From Boesenbergia rotunda (lineage: Eukaryota > Streptophyta > Magnoliopsida > Zingiberales > Zingiberaceae), in contig JAGFNQ010000967.1 of the NCBI GenBank assembly GCA_024364735.1, positions 184,849 to 248,848 on the forward strand: a stretch of DNA of 64,000 nucleotides, read 5' to 3'. The first letter of the stretch is position 1. Every line of letters begins with the position of its first letter. Positions 21,888-33,901 of the stretch are shown piece after piece. The notes under the pieces are model-generated. The model did not search any database. It saw only the letters and a list, made by a program, of their open reading frames with translations, and was not told where the DNA came from. The translations under genes and the position numbers were made by a program.

Positions 21888-24663
21888 GTTGTGATTGAGG
21901 GGGAGCATCTATCAACTTGGTTCGTTGATAGTGGATGCTCCAAACACATGACCGGGGATAGATCATTGTTTACCACATTTCACAAGAAGAGTAGAGGTAA
22001 TGTATCATTTGGTAACAATGGTAGCCTTAAGGTCATAGGAATAGGAGACATTCAAATATCCGGATGTCTTAGAATCTCAAATGTCCTTCTAGTCAAGGGG
22101 ATGAAATTTAATCTCCTAAGTGTCAGTCAATTGTGTGACACGGGTTACACAATTGACTTCCAACCAAGTCAATGTCTAGTTAGACAAAATGACACTTTGG
22201 ACACGGTACTAGTAGGAGCAAGAGTAGACAATATTTATCAAGTTTCATTTAAAAGTGCTACTAATGCTCTTGCTAAGTGTTTCATGTCAAAACAAGAAGA
22301 GTCCACTCTTTGGCACCGGAGGCTAGCACATGTGAACATGAAGAACATCCAGAAGTTGGCCAACAAGGGACTAGTTCGAGGCTTACCGAGCATCAAGTAT
22401 GGAAAAGATAAATTATGTGATGCGTGTCAAATGGGTAAGCAAGCAAAATCTGCACATAAAGGTAAAAGCACTATAAGTACTTCCAATGCTTTAGATTTAC
22501 TTCACATGGATCTATTTGATTGTAGCACTATCATATCATTGAATGGAAGTAGATACTACTTTGTTATCATTGATGACTTCACTAGATATACTTGGACTTT
22601 CTTTTTAAAACATAAGGATCAAACCTTAGATATTTTCATTTCTTTTTGTAGAAGGGTTGAAAATGAGAAATCATCAACAATTAAGACAATAAGAAGTGAT
22701 CATGGAGGTGAATTTCAAAACCAAAGGTTTCTAGAATTTTGTCAAGATAAGGGTTATAGACATGAGTTCTCTACTCCTAGAACACCACAACAAAATGGTG
22801 TTGTAGAGAGGAAGAACTGTGCACTTCAAGAGGCTGCACGAAGCATGCTTAATGAGTACTCACTCCCGAGTTACTTATGGGCTGAAGCTGTTAATACAGC
22901 TTGCTATGTGCAAAACCGAGTTCTCATCCATAGGTTTTTAGAAAAGACTCCCCATGAACTTTGGTTTGGGAAACCACCTACGGTTAAACATCTTAGGGTG
23001 TTTGGTTGTAAGGTGTTCATCCTAAACACCAAGGATCACCTTGGAAAGTTCACGGCAAAAGCTGATGAAGGGATATTAGTCGGGTACTCCCTCGTTAGTA
23101 AAGCTTACCGAGTCTACAACAAGAGAACTAAACTAGTTGAGGAGTCTTCTGATGTGGTTTTTGAGGAAGTTCCAAAACCAATTGACCAGTCAGATAATGT
23201 AGAAGGAGTTCAGATCGAACTAAGGAGACTTAGTTTGAATGAAAATCCGAGTATTGTTGATGGTGATGAGTCTGATGACGATGAGCCTAGACAACTCATT
23301 GATCAGCCTGATCCTGAGGCTGAACTTGTGTCTAGTGAACTCGTTCAAGAAGCACCACCAACACCAAGACAAACGAGATTAGCCTCTAGTCATCCCCAAG
23401 ATCAAATCGTTGGAGACATTCATCAAGGGGTTAGGACTAGATCATTCTTCAGGAATGAGGCTAATGAAGTTGCTCTAATTTCCGAAATTGAACCTAGAAA
23501 AATTGATGAAGCATTAAATGATCCCGATTGGATTATCGCAATGCAAGATGAACTAGGACAGTTCGAGAGGAGTCAGGTTTGGGACTTAGTCCCTAGACCC
23601 AAGAAGACCACTATTATTGGAACTAAATGGGTCTTCAAGAACAAATTAAACCACAAGGGAGAAATCATTAGAAACAAGGCACGCTTGGTAGCCAAGGGCT
23701 ACAGTCAAGTTGAAGGTCTTGATTATGATGAGACTTATGCTCCCGTGGCACGATTAGAGTCCATCCGATTGATGCTTGCATTTGCAGCACATCGAGGCTT
23801 CAAACTATTTCAAATGGACGTCAAATCGGCATTCCTAAATGGTTTAATTAGGGAAGAAGTCTATGTCGAACAACCTCCAGGGTTTGAGAGTACCGAACAT
23901 CCAAACCACGTGTACAAGCTCAAGAAGGTACTCTATGGTCTTAAACAAGCACCCCGGGCTTGGTATGAGCGGTTGTTGACATTCTTGATTGAAAAAGGTT
24001 TCATTAGAGGTCAAATAGACCCTACACTATTTCTACGAAGAGATGGTGACAATATATTTGTAGCCCAAGTATATGTCGATGACATAATTTGTGGCTCAAA
24101 CAACAAGGGCTATTTACGTGAATTTATCGGACACATGGAGAGTGAGTTTGAAATGAGTCTAGTGGGGGAGTTGACTTTCTTCCTCGGACTTGAAATCAAG
24201 CAAACTCGCGATGGTATCCATGTGCACCAATCAAAGTACACACATGAAATGNAGTGGGGGCTGCCAATTCCTAGGATCGTCTCTAGTAAGTTGGTCGAGT
24301 CGGAAGCAACATTGTGTTGCTCTTTCCACTACCGAGGCAGAATATATCGCCATGGGAGAGTGTATATCACAATTGTTGTGGATGATCCACACCTTAGAGG
24401 ACTATGGATTGGGTTATAAGGGTGTGCAAGTGTTATGTGATAACATTAGCACAATTAACTTAACCAAGAATCCGGTCCATCACTCTAGGACAAAACATAT
24501 TGAAGTAAGACATCACTTCATTAGGGATCATGTAGCTAGGGGGAACATCATACTCTCACATGTAGAGTCAAAGTCAAACCTAGCTGACATTTTCACTAAA
24601 CCACTTCCCGAGAGTGAATTTAGTTTCCTTAGACGGGAATTGGGAATGTGTCGCGCTTCATGA
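21888..24663 (+). pseudogene. SIRE-like Pol: protease, integrase, RT, RNase H with a missing block
   Basis: The frame follows the TAG at 21885. Protease has WFVDSGCSKHMTGD. GAG-pre-integrase has HRRLAHVNMKNIQKLANKG and CDACQMGKQ. Integrase has DLLHMDLFD, VIIDDFTRYTWTF, RSDHGGEFQNQRF and RTPQQNGVVERKN (D, D, E residues). RT starts at WIIAMQDELGQFERSQVWDL and has MDVKSAFLNG, LYGLKQAPRAWYERL and the catalytic YVDDIICGSNN. At 24252 a single N interrupts HQSKYTHEM. The sequence then resumes in another frame at SGGCQFLGSSLVSWSSRKQ of RNase H, through ALSTTEAEYIA to the end ADIFTKPLPESEFSFLRRELGM. By comparison with the copia at 17590-17958, roughly 130 residues are absent at the N. Confidence 0.93.
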
Positions 24664-25757
24664 TGTTCAAATTGTGGTCAAAACCCTTCATGATTATTTC
24701 AAGTTGTCAGGAAACAATTGGGTAACTTTGGGAACATCTCACACAAACTATAAGGGTTACCAAAATGTTTTTGTTTGCTAGATATGGGGTGAGATGCTAG
24801 GTTCAACTTAATTTCTCGAAATGTCATTGCATCAATTGAGAAATTAAGTTGACGAGATAATAATCACGGTGGTGACCAAGTATGGGGAAAACCATTGCAT
24901 AACACATGTGTATATGGCTCCATGATCATACTTGGACATTCCAATCAAGGCAACTTGATTGGACACTTGAAGTTGGAGTAAAAACTTGTTTGAAGTTGCT
25001 TGATTGATTGATGGTTGAGTTTGACTCCATTAAGATGGGTCAAAGTGTTGATGAACCTATAAGGACTTTAGATTCTTGTTCAAGAATCAATTTTAGTCAT
25101 AAAGACCTGTCCAAGTTAGACAAAATCCATCAAAGATCATTTGGAAATTTCAGAAATTCTGAAACTGAATATTCCAGGTCGTATTAGGAACCCTGATCGG
25201 TCACCGGACCGATCAGGCATAGGACTGATCGGTCCCTAGACCGATTTGACTCCTTCCTGTGTCGGATCTCCCGAAATTTGACTAAGTGTCTGAGCTAGCC
25301 TGGATCGGTCTCCAGACCGATCTGGCACCCTGTGGGGATCGGTCCACAGACCGATCAGGGAGCTCAGAGGTTTCTCTTCGGACCCTACTAATCAAATCCT
25401 GATCGGTCACCCGACCGATCAGGAGAGCGTCTGATCGGTCATCAGACCGATCAGGACCACGCCAGTCCAATCAGGATCGCATCTGATCGGTTTGGACGCG
25501 ATCTGATCGAACGGTGATCCGATCAACCGCATTAAATTTTGGTTGGTGGACCGATCCACCAACCGATTAACTCTCCAAGTCGGCGTTTTCCCGAACCCTA
25601 GCGCCGAAACCACCCCGTCTGTGCAACCTTGAGTGAGCGAGAGAAGTCTCTGCGTCCTCCTTCACGCTCGCGATCTCCTCTGCGGGCGATTTTCTCCAGC
25701 TTGAAGGCTCTTCCTTCACGCGCGTTCTCTCTGTCGAAGTCTTCTAAACGAGTATCA
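24664..25757 (+). other. SIRE-like element, non-coding stretch between pol and the third ORF
   Basis: No supported ORF. The segment from 25190 to 25570 holds about ten GATCGGTC/GACCGATC units, here as GATCGGTCACCGGACCGATC and relatives, echoing those of the LTR. From 25620 to 25760 it is pyrimidine-rich and resembles a 5' leader for the following ORF. Confidence 0.6.
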
Positions 25758-27332
25758 ATGGCACCAAAGTAAGTGTTTGGCTTCATTTCCCGTTTCCAAG
25801 AGATCATGAAATATATATTGTGAAGCTAATCGTATTTTTGTTCTTGTTCTTGCTGTGATCTCTCGTTCCGTGTGTCTGTGCCGTGACCTATTTTTGCCGT
25901 GACCCTCTTCCTCATCTTCTGACCAAAATTTCTTATCTATCTTTTGATTGGGTCTCATCCTATGATCAACTCTTGTATGATTCACTCTATGTGTCATGAT
26001 CAACTCAAATCTCCTTAGAAAATTCATCTAAAGGAAAGGAGTAGCAGAGGGAAATCCAAGGGGGAAGACTCCTTCCTCTTCTTCCAGAAGGCCACAGCCT
26101 CCTCTAGCTCCAGGTTCCCAAATGCGGCCTGTGAGCAGGCCTTTCAATCTAGGACATTCAAACTTTTACCCTGCAGATCCATAGACATTCCTTTCTTAAC
26201 CGAATACTGCCCTTCTATTATGGAGATTGCTACTTATTACAATCTGGGGTTCTTCTTTCTTTGGAAGAACCATAAATTACGATCTCGTCTCCGAATTTTA
26301 CAACAACCTACAACCAAGCTCTAAAGGGGGTTTCGAGTTCACCACTCGGGTCGGGAAGATGAATCTCGACTTTTCTTATGAGATTTTGGCTGAGTACTTG
26401 GGTGGTCGACGATCACGAATCTTTATTCCCTTTATCCTGACCTTCCTAACCCTCTGCTAGCACCCTTTGCAGACGTTACCCCTGATTCCATTCATCAGTA
26501 TTTCTTTGGTTATCCGCGTCCAGACGGTCTTGATGAGCTTGGACCTGACTTTCCTACATTTGCTGCACTACGTCTGTCTCCCTCTAGTTATATACTATTC
26601 AAGATCATTACCAATTGTATTCTTCCAATCACCTCAAAACCCTTAGCTGAGATCCAACCCTATCACTGCTTGATGCTTTACGGCATGCACAGCCGTTCAG
26701 ATTTCGATATTATGGAGAGCATCTTCCAGTCCATTTTGTCTATCGAGAGGAGTCCACCCGCCGCACTGTCTACATGCCTTTTGGTCACGTTATCACCGAC
26801 TGGCTCATGTCAGTAGGTGTTGATGTTTCCAAGGGGTCGGACGGTGCCTATGGTACGACAGGATTGCAGACTTGGCCGGCGTGCCTTCGCCAAGTCTGGC
26901 ATCATTATTCGGGGGCCCGATCGGATGTTGATCTGGAAAGATGGTAGGGTTCTTGGGGAGTTACCACGGGGAGTTCCACAGGGTCAGGCGCCAGCCGCTG
27001 TTGCTGATGACGATGACTATGACGAGCCGGATCCGGATCTCCGATGGCAGATCTCAGAGCTAGATCAGACTGTTCAGGAGCTTATTCAGCTGGGGGCGGC
27101 AGATCGTGAGGAGTTTCGTTCGGGTTTTCGCTCTTTCGATTCCCGACTGACCAGGATCGAGACCGATCTCTCAGGGACCCGCACTCTCCAGCAGACATGG
27201 TATGACGAGTGGCGCGCCCACACATTTCGTGGAGGTGCGCCTTCTGCAAGTTCTGCACCAGGGTCTTATGCTCCTACCGATGCTGCGATGGACGATCTTA
27301 TGCGCGATGATGACCCCCCCACTGACACTTGA
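25758..27332 (+). pseudogene. Third ORF (env position) of the SIRE-like element, decayed
   Basis: The function is unknown to me. A short ATG exon (MAPK-like, 25758-25768) is followed by a perfect donor GTAAGTG at 25769. Coding-like sequence resumes after about 26030. Readable pieces in three frames are TPSSSSRRPQPPLAPGSQ, the block FKLLPCRSIDIPFLTEYCPS, NYDLVSEFYNNLQ...GGFEFTTRVG, YFFGYPRPDGLDELGPDFP, ITNCILPITSKPLAEIQPYH, then VYMPFGHVITDWLMSVGVDVS, and a last intact stretch at 26875-27332 ending in an Asp-rich tail with a coiled-coil-like ISELDQTVQELIQL. The middle resembles the plant-transposon-associated domain found downstream of pol or in plant ORFs of the putative plant transposon protein family, a recollection I could not test. 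No signal peptide or clear membrane segment is seen, so it does not look like an envelope protein. Confidence 0.55.
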
Positions 27333-27926
27333 CCTCAGATAGTTGTTGTTTTATCATGATCTGTGTTGTATGACTTTTGGCTATATGCCTTCTGACTTTG
27401 TTGTTGTGACCTTGAGTCACACATATTTTACTACTTGCTTGGATGTTTTCATGTCTTGACCCATATATTTTATCTGCCATGCTTACTCTGCTATTGTTGA
27501 TGTCATGCTGTTTGTATATCTATTATGTGCATGATTATTCGATTGACATTTTATGCTTACATTGTCATGTCTAGTTGATCCTTATGGATATTATGGCCTG
27601 CTTTGGGAGTCTATATTTCATACTCATATGATACATGTGACTGCTTTGTCTTACCTTAATGTTTTCATATGTGTTCGTATGATTAATCCACAAATTATCA
27701 CATTTTTGAGTTGGGACCCTCTAGGTTTGAGGGGGAGTTTATCTTAACAGTCCCTCTTACCCCTTTTCGGTGTTCGACAAAGGGGGAGAGAGTGTGATTG
27801 GTTAAGTTCAGAATGACCATGTTGTAGGGGGAGGATCTGGATTCCCCTATGATTCATAATGTTGGAAAATTGATTAAGAATCCCTAAACTTAAAATCGGG
27901 TTGTCAAACAACAAAAAGGGAGAGAT
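27333..27926 (+). other. SIRE-like element, 3' untranslated region and polypurine tract
   Basis: There are no ORFs. Repeated GGGGGAG words occur at 27730, 27783 and 27828. The polypurine tract AAAAAGGGAGAGAT ends at the LTR start 27927. Multiple purine tracts of this kind are common upstream of the 3' LTR in SIRE-type elements. Confidence 0.7.
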
Positions 27927-30083
27927 TGTTGATGCAGTCTGGCCCTGATTGCTGTTTTGGTGTTGACAACGATTTTAGTTTAAGAGAATGATTATGATAT
28001 GGAAAATCCTAATCTGGGAGGTTAGGTGGATTATGATTAAGTCCTGATCGAGGATTAGGCATGATATGGAAAACCCTAACCTGGGAGGTTAGGTGTGATG
28101 ATTGTGATGATTATGATTAAGTCCTAATCGAGGATTAGGCATGATGTTGGAAAATTCTAACCTGGGAGGTTAGGTGTGGAAAATCCTAGCTTGGAGGGCT
28201 AGGTGTTGAAAATCCTAACCTGGGAGGTTAGGTGTTGGAAAAGTCCTAATTCGGAAGGGTTGGGTGAAAAGTCCTAGCTTGGAGGGCTAGGTGAAAAGTC
28301 CTAACTTGGAGGGTTAGGTGCAAATTCCCATCCTGGAGAATTAGGTGAAAAAGTCCTGGCTTGGAGGGTCAGGTACCTAGCTTGGAGGGCTAGGTTGGAT
28401 GATGTTCTAACTCGGAAGAGTTGGGTGAAAAGTCCTAGCTTGGAGGGCTAGGTGAAAAGTCCTAACTTGGAGGGTTAGGTGCAAATTTCCAACTTGGAGA
28501 GTTAGATGGAAAAATCCTTAGCTTGGAGGGCTAAGGTGGATGAATCCCTAGCTTGGAGGGCTGGGTAGAGTCACTGGATCGGTCTGGTGACCGATCAGGG
28601 ACTGTTGGCACGCTGCTCCTTAGTGGATCGGTCTGGTGACCGATCCAGCTATGTCTGATCGGACTGGTGACCGATCAGGGAGCGCACAGTGAGATTGAGA
28701 ATCTACTGTGTGGCTCCTGATCGATCCGGAGACCGATCAGGGAGCAGGCTGCTTCCTTGCTGTCTTGCTCCTGATCGGTCTGGTGACCGATCAGGGAGCA
28801 AACAGTGAGTGAGTTCCCGTGCTGATCAGAGCCTTGGATCGGTCCGGTGACCGATGAGGAACCTTGGATTTGATTAAAAAGTTACTGTTCATCTGCTTTG
28901 ATCGGTCTGAGTGACCGATCAGGATCCAATCTGATCGGTCTGGTGACCGATCAGGATCAACCCTGATCGGTCTGGTGACCGATCAGGCGTGTATTGCTGT
29001 GAGAGCTGGGAATCCCAGCAGAGCAGTGGATCGGTCTGGTGATCGATCCACGCACCCTGGATCGGTCCGGTGACCGATCACTTTAATTCAAATTTCACTG
29101 TCAGACGTCGTCAGAGCGTCTGATCGTATCCGATTTGCTGATGTATGTGATATGCTTTGTGATCTTCTGCTCTAATGCTCTGATTGAGTTTCAGGTGACA
29201 GGGGAGGATTCAAACACTCAAGGAGAAGTGGGAAAGTGCTTTCCTTGGAGCAGGTTTGTCCCTTTTCCCATCTCAGGTTGCAACGGCGAGCTGCGGACTG
29301 GAGCTAAGACTGGAGCTCGACTGAGGAGCTCAGTGAGTCCAGAGATAGCTCAGTAGAGGCTGGCGTTGGCAGAGGAGTAGCTGGGAGCTACAGAGATGGT
29401 GTCACCCGTCGCTTGGCGGAGAAACAAAAAGAACGCGAGAGTTGAGTTCAAAGAAGAGATTAAGTTTTTGAAAACCGGTGTGTTCTTGCGTTCTGCTGCG
29501 AGAAGCTTGCTACTCTTGAGTTCTTAATCCATTCTAAGCAAGCTATTGAGAAGCATACATCATACTTGAGCGCTTGAAGGAGAAAACAAGAAGCTTGGAG
29601 TCCGACAGTGGGAAGACACGAAGCAGACGGGGTCTGCGTGAGATCGCCACTGGGTGGAGCTCGGGAAGCTGGCTGTGTTTAATCCTTGCTAAGTGTTTGA
29701 GTAAGATCTTTCTTGTTGTTGTTTCATTGTGCTCATTATATATCATTGTTTGAAACACACTGTGGAGAGGTTTCTCCACCGAGAAGGAGGTTGCTTCATA
29801 TCCGGTGTTAACCGGGGCTTGATCTGCCGACGATCAAGGGATCGCCCACCTCAAGGGCACGCCAAGGAGTAGGGGCAAGTTATCCCCGAACCTTGTAAAC
29901 CTTCCTTGTTAGCGATCTTGCTAGTTGTGTGTGCTTTGCAATCATTTGTTTTTTGCATACTCTGTTTTTCCATTCTTTCCGCTGTGCTACTGATATTTGA
30001 GTTGCAGAAATCGTGATTAGTTTTCAAGGGGCAAGCGATTGTCTATATTCACCCCCCCCTCTATATCCATCTCGTTCCCAACA
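27927..30083 (+). repeat. 3' LTR of the SIRE-like element
   Basis: The 2157-bp copy of 17959-20117 has the same TGTTGATG...CCAACA ends. Differences from the 5' LTR are scattered substitutions, one extra CTTAGCTTGGAGGGCTAAGG unit near 28510 and one missing unit near 28120. The sequence after it (CTGCC...) is a minus-strand copia gag, not the copia seen to the left of the 5' LTR. Confidence 0.93.
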
Positions 30084-31615
30084 CTGCCCGCGAATATGAA
30101 CGCTTGCCCATATTGTAGCTTAGGCAAAACTTCTCAAAACTCTGTGGTAGAGATTGGAGGATGAGATCGACTTGGGTTTCCCCATCGATTTGTGCTCCAA
30201 GGATTTCCATCTCTTTCAGCCAAGCCATCATTTTGAGAACATGTTCCCTTACGGGCATACCCTCAACAAGGATGGTTGTTGTTAAGTTCTTCATTACCTC
30301 CTGCCGAGCGGCCCGATTACTTTACCCAAAGAGTTCGTCGAGTTTGGATGTTTTGTCACTGGTAATGGAAGAAGCCTGATTTTGATGATACTCAGTCGTC
30401 TCGTCTACTTCTAACCATTTCCTAAAATATTCAAACTCCTCTTCAGTATTAATCTCGCTAGGCTTTTCGGCACAGAACTCAACAAGATCACGTTTACGTT
30501 CCTCGGCAGTAGAGACAAGTCCATATTTAATTCCCAATCCATATTGTTATTAGGGGCATTAATTTGGTTTTCTCTTTCAATTAGAACAAGTGGGTCTAGA
30601 TCCATTTTAAAATCCCTGAGAATCACAACAATCACACACTTTAGTTTTTGAAATTAAATTGACTCCTCAAAATAATAAATTTTCAAAAACAATCAACTTT
30701 GTGAGAGGAGATTTTACCCATTAATTTTATTATCTTGTCATCTTAACTTTCTGACAAGTAAAATTAATAGTTGGTCCTCTTCGGCCCTACAAATAATAGC
30801 AGTGACTCCGTTGGGGATGATACTAATATTTGTATCTAAGTGTTTATAATTACACGACACTAAGAAAATTATTTTCGATTATGTGTCTTCCGTTGGGGAA
30901 GTACACACGCTCTTTAATAATTTTCTATAATCTTTTCTAACTCAGTGATCCGCAGAACAAGCCTATCCGTTGTAGAGGAAGGCACTCAAAGCCGACGCGC
31001 GGGCTTGTTCGCATCACTTGTTAAATTGTAATGAAGGTCACGGGGCCCTTAGGGTCCCTCTTCCACTTAGTTATTTACGTTGAGGTTTTTCACATGCGCA
31101 CACACACGACAAGCACATAAATCAATATAATAGACAATGAAAAAATCCTAGATTTTTCCAACTATTATGGCCTTGGTCTCTAATGCACCTCTAGTCGTGT
31201 CGCCACCTCGTCCACTCCATCATTTCCATGCTCAAGCCACCATGAAGGAGTCCCCGAGCTGAGATGACCAGCTTACTTATTTACATCCATTGATCCTATA
31301 CTCCACAAAGGAGTATACATGTGGTATAGATCAAAAGTAAATATAAGCTCGGCTAAACAAGTGTCATATTTAATTACAAAAAGTAAATAACTTATCTAGC
31401 CTCGTCAACCCCGAGGATTCAATTAATTACACAACACACAATCAATCACATACAATAACTATAATTACCATAATAGTTGGAATCTAGTGCCTGCAACAAA
31501 AAGTTAGCCTACGCACATCCAAAAATTATCCAGCAAAAATAATGTACAAGATAATGTGCGGAAAAATAACCGAATCTTAAACACACAAAATCGAAAACCT
31601 CGCTCTGATACCAAT
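30084..31615 (-). pseudogene. 5' internal part of a Ty1/copia element: leader and partial gag
   Basis: Minus-strand gag pieces are MDLDPLVLIERENQINAP (near 30600), EEFEYFRKWLEVDETTEYHQ (about 30400) and VREHVLKMMAWLKEMEILGAQIDGETQV (about 30150-30250), then LILQSLPQSFEKFCLSYNM. This is the usual copia gag core. Frames are broken at least twice, and the fragment is cut at 30084 by the SIRE LTR. From 30640 to 31600 there is only leader with no ORF. The primer site is 31601-31613 (minus strand TGGTATCAGAGCG). Confidence 0.85.
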
Positions 31616-32526
31616 TGTTGGGTATGGCTTGGCGATTTCACAAGCAACCACTGGGTCGAACCTAAGAGACATCTCTATGTCTACGGAATAAAATTTAATC
31701 CGAATAGAGACCCGTCTCCTAAACGACCGTCTCGTCGTCATGTTAATTAATCCAAGTTACAACTTAGCCAAAACCAAGGTTAAGGCCTTGTAACTTTCCG
31801 GATTAATTAACCGCGGAAAAGACGACGAATGGATCGTCGGTTTTCGTGTTTATAATCGGGGTCCATAACATAATTAATTATCACATTAATTAACTAATGA
31901 TAATTAATCAAACACATGCAATGATAACTATAATCAAAGCAATAACATAGAAAAAGTAAAATGGAGCTCGGGAGAGATATACCTCATCGTTTACCTCGCA
32001 GTCTTCTACCTTATGACCCTCCCCTCCTGGACGTCGTGTGGGTGACGATCTACCAAGACGCGGAGTCACCAAGGCTCGAGCTTCTCCTTTCCTAGCTTGG
32101 CCGAAACCCTAGGAAAGAGACTAGGGTTTTCTCTTCTCCTTCCTTCTTTGATCTCGCCGGAACCCTAGCTTCCGGGGAAGCCACCGTCGGTGATCTCCTT
32201 CTTCCTTTCTTCCCTCTGCTGTGTCGCTACCAAGGGAGAATGAAGTAGAAGTGAAGGAAGCAAGAGAAACCAATCCCCAAACCCTCTTCCTTTCCTCTTC
32301 CTTGTGTCGGCCAACACCTCACAAAGAGATGAGCCGCCGACGATCTTCTTCCTCTCACCGTTCGGCGTTCGCCGCCAACCCTTATTCCATCTTCATGGAA
32401 AGGCCAGCCACTGGAAGAAGAAGAAATTGAAGAGGATAAAGAGGAATTCAACTACAAACCCTTTCTCCTTCCCTTGCTTATCGAGTATGATAACCAAAAG
32501 CAACGCTTTTAGTATACATCCTAACA
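31616..32526 (-). repeat. Copia LTR (5' LTR of the fragment at 30084-31615)
   Basis: The 911-bp repeat reads on the minus strand TGTTAGGATGTATACTAAAAGC ... CCCAACA, a very typical copia LTR start and end, immediately followed by the Met primer site. The partner LTR is not in the window. The outer end lies 8 bp beyond the stop codon of the Tat pol at 32535, so this copia inserted at the 3' side of the Tat element. Confidence 0.85.
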
Positions 32527-32534
32527 CTAATACC

Positions 32535-33683
32535 TCACCGAGTATGATAAGGGCGGAGATGGTTGGCGTGTCATGGCCTTTCCAGCCTCTTGCCTTTATT
32601 ATCTTCTAGATAATAGCTACCCCCGGTGAGCTTTTTGACGATAGCATACAGTCCGTCCCACTGTGGCTCCAGCTTCCTAGGGGTCACCGACCGGCTTGAT
32701 CCTTTTCCAGACCTTGTCGCCCACATCAAAGTTGCGGGCAATCACCCGGCGATTATAGGCTTGCTGCATCCTTCGTCGATATGCTTCCAACTGAGCCGCG
32801 GATTTGTCCCGCACCTCAGAGATAAGGTCTAAGTCAACCAGCCGCTCTCGATCGTTGTCTTCCTTGTGATAGTGTTGTCGTCGGGTAGACTCCTCCCCTA
32901 CCTCCACTGGAATGATGGCCTCAGCCCCGTATACCAGTTGGAAAGGGCTCTCGCCTGTTCCTTCACGCGGGGTAGTCCGGTAGGACCACAGGATACTAGG
33001 GAGATCCTCGACCCAGCTGCCCCGACATGATCTAACTTTATCTTGAGTCCCCGCAGGATTTCTCGATTGACGATCTCGGCTTGTCCATTGCCCTGTGGGT
33101 AGGCTACTAAGGTAAAGGCCTGCTGAATGCCCAACCCCCCCCCCCCCCCCCCCCCGCACCATTCTTTCAGCTTGCGTCCCGAAAATTATCTTCCATTGTC
33201 CGACACCAGCTTGTGGGGGATGCCGTATCTGCAAACAATGTCCCTCCATATGACTTTCATCACCGTCGCCTCCGTGATGTTCACTAGAGGTTCCGCTTCT
33301 ACTCATTTGGAGAAATAATCGACAAGGACTAGCAAGAACTTCTTCTGCTGCGGCTCAATGGGGAAGGGACCGATAATCTCCATCCCCCACTGATCGAAAG
33401 GGCAGGACACTGTAGAGACCCACAAGGGCTCAGTATGGCGGTGAGTCAAATGTTGATATCTTTGACAGGCTTCGCACCCGGCCACAAACTTGAGAGCATC
33501 GACCTGTAGGGTAAGCCAAAAGTACCCTACCAAAATGATCTTCCTGGACAGGGATTTTTCCCCAATGTGACTCCCGCAGATGCCTTCATGTACCTCCCTC
33601 ATCACGTAGTCAGCCTCCTCCGACCCGACACATTTGAGGAGAGGTCGCGCAAAGGCCCTCCTATACAGTTGATCGCCGACCAA
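32535..33683 (-). pseudogene. Tat-type integrase
   Basis: At 33303-33683 the zinc-binding end is visible (HEGICGSHIGEKSLSRK, CEACQRYQHLTHRH), followed by CPFDQWGMEIIGPFPIE and VLVDYFSK. The catalytic core continues in other frames (AYPQGNGQAEIVNREIL at about 33070, then SIPWSYRTTPREGTGESPF-like text and YGAEAIIPVEVGE). The C-terminus reaches KRLERP, a TGA at 32571-32573 where relatives have Trp, then HANHLRPYHTR and a stop at 32535. A run of 21 C at 33135-33155 sits inside the core and breaks the frame. Confidence 0.85.
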
Positions 33684-33901
33684 CGTGAATCAGGCCGCCC
33701 GGCGGTAGAATAGTCGAGTTTCGTGGTCCCGGCATGCATGGAACGATCTCACTACGCAAGAACGCGACATATGGATCCCTCCAATCAGTTCGGGTGTCGC
33801 CCCTGCTTCTTCTCCAATCTGTGCTGCCGTTGCCTCCGTGGCACTAGGTTCATCTAGCTGCCAGTGAAAATATAGCTAGCCAATTTAGCTTGCTCGTCAG
33901 C

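Larger units (their letters stand above)
17959..30083 (+). mobile_element. SIRE/Maximus-like Ty1/copia retrotransposon, 12.1 kb
   Basis: The layout is LTR (17959-20117), Met primer site, gag, pol (protease, integrase, RT, RNase H), a long 3' region with a decayed third ORF, polypurine tract and LTR (27927-30083). Long LTRs of about 2.16 kb, the large serine-rich gag and the extra 3' ORF fit the SIRE/Maximus lineage. The two LTRs look highly similar by eye, with scattered substitutions and a few small indels, so insertion is probably fairly recent. The five bases left (AAGAG) and right (CTGCC) do not match, and the flanks belong to unrelated copia elements, which argues for a recombinant origin. 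Gag has a frameshift and pol has missing sequence, so it is not active. Confidence 0.92.

Noticed and set aside
32654..33306. Plus-strand frames opposite the Tat integrase
   Set aside because: They are shadows of the minus-strand integrase, with a run of C translated as poly-Pro.
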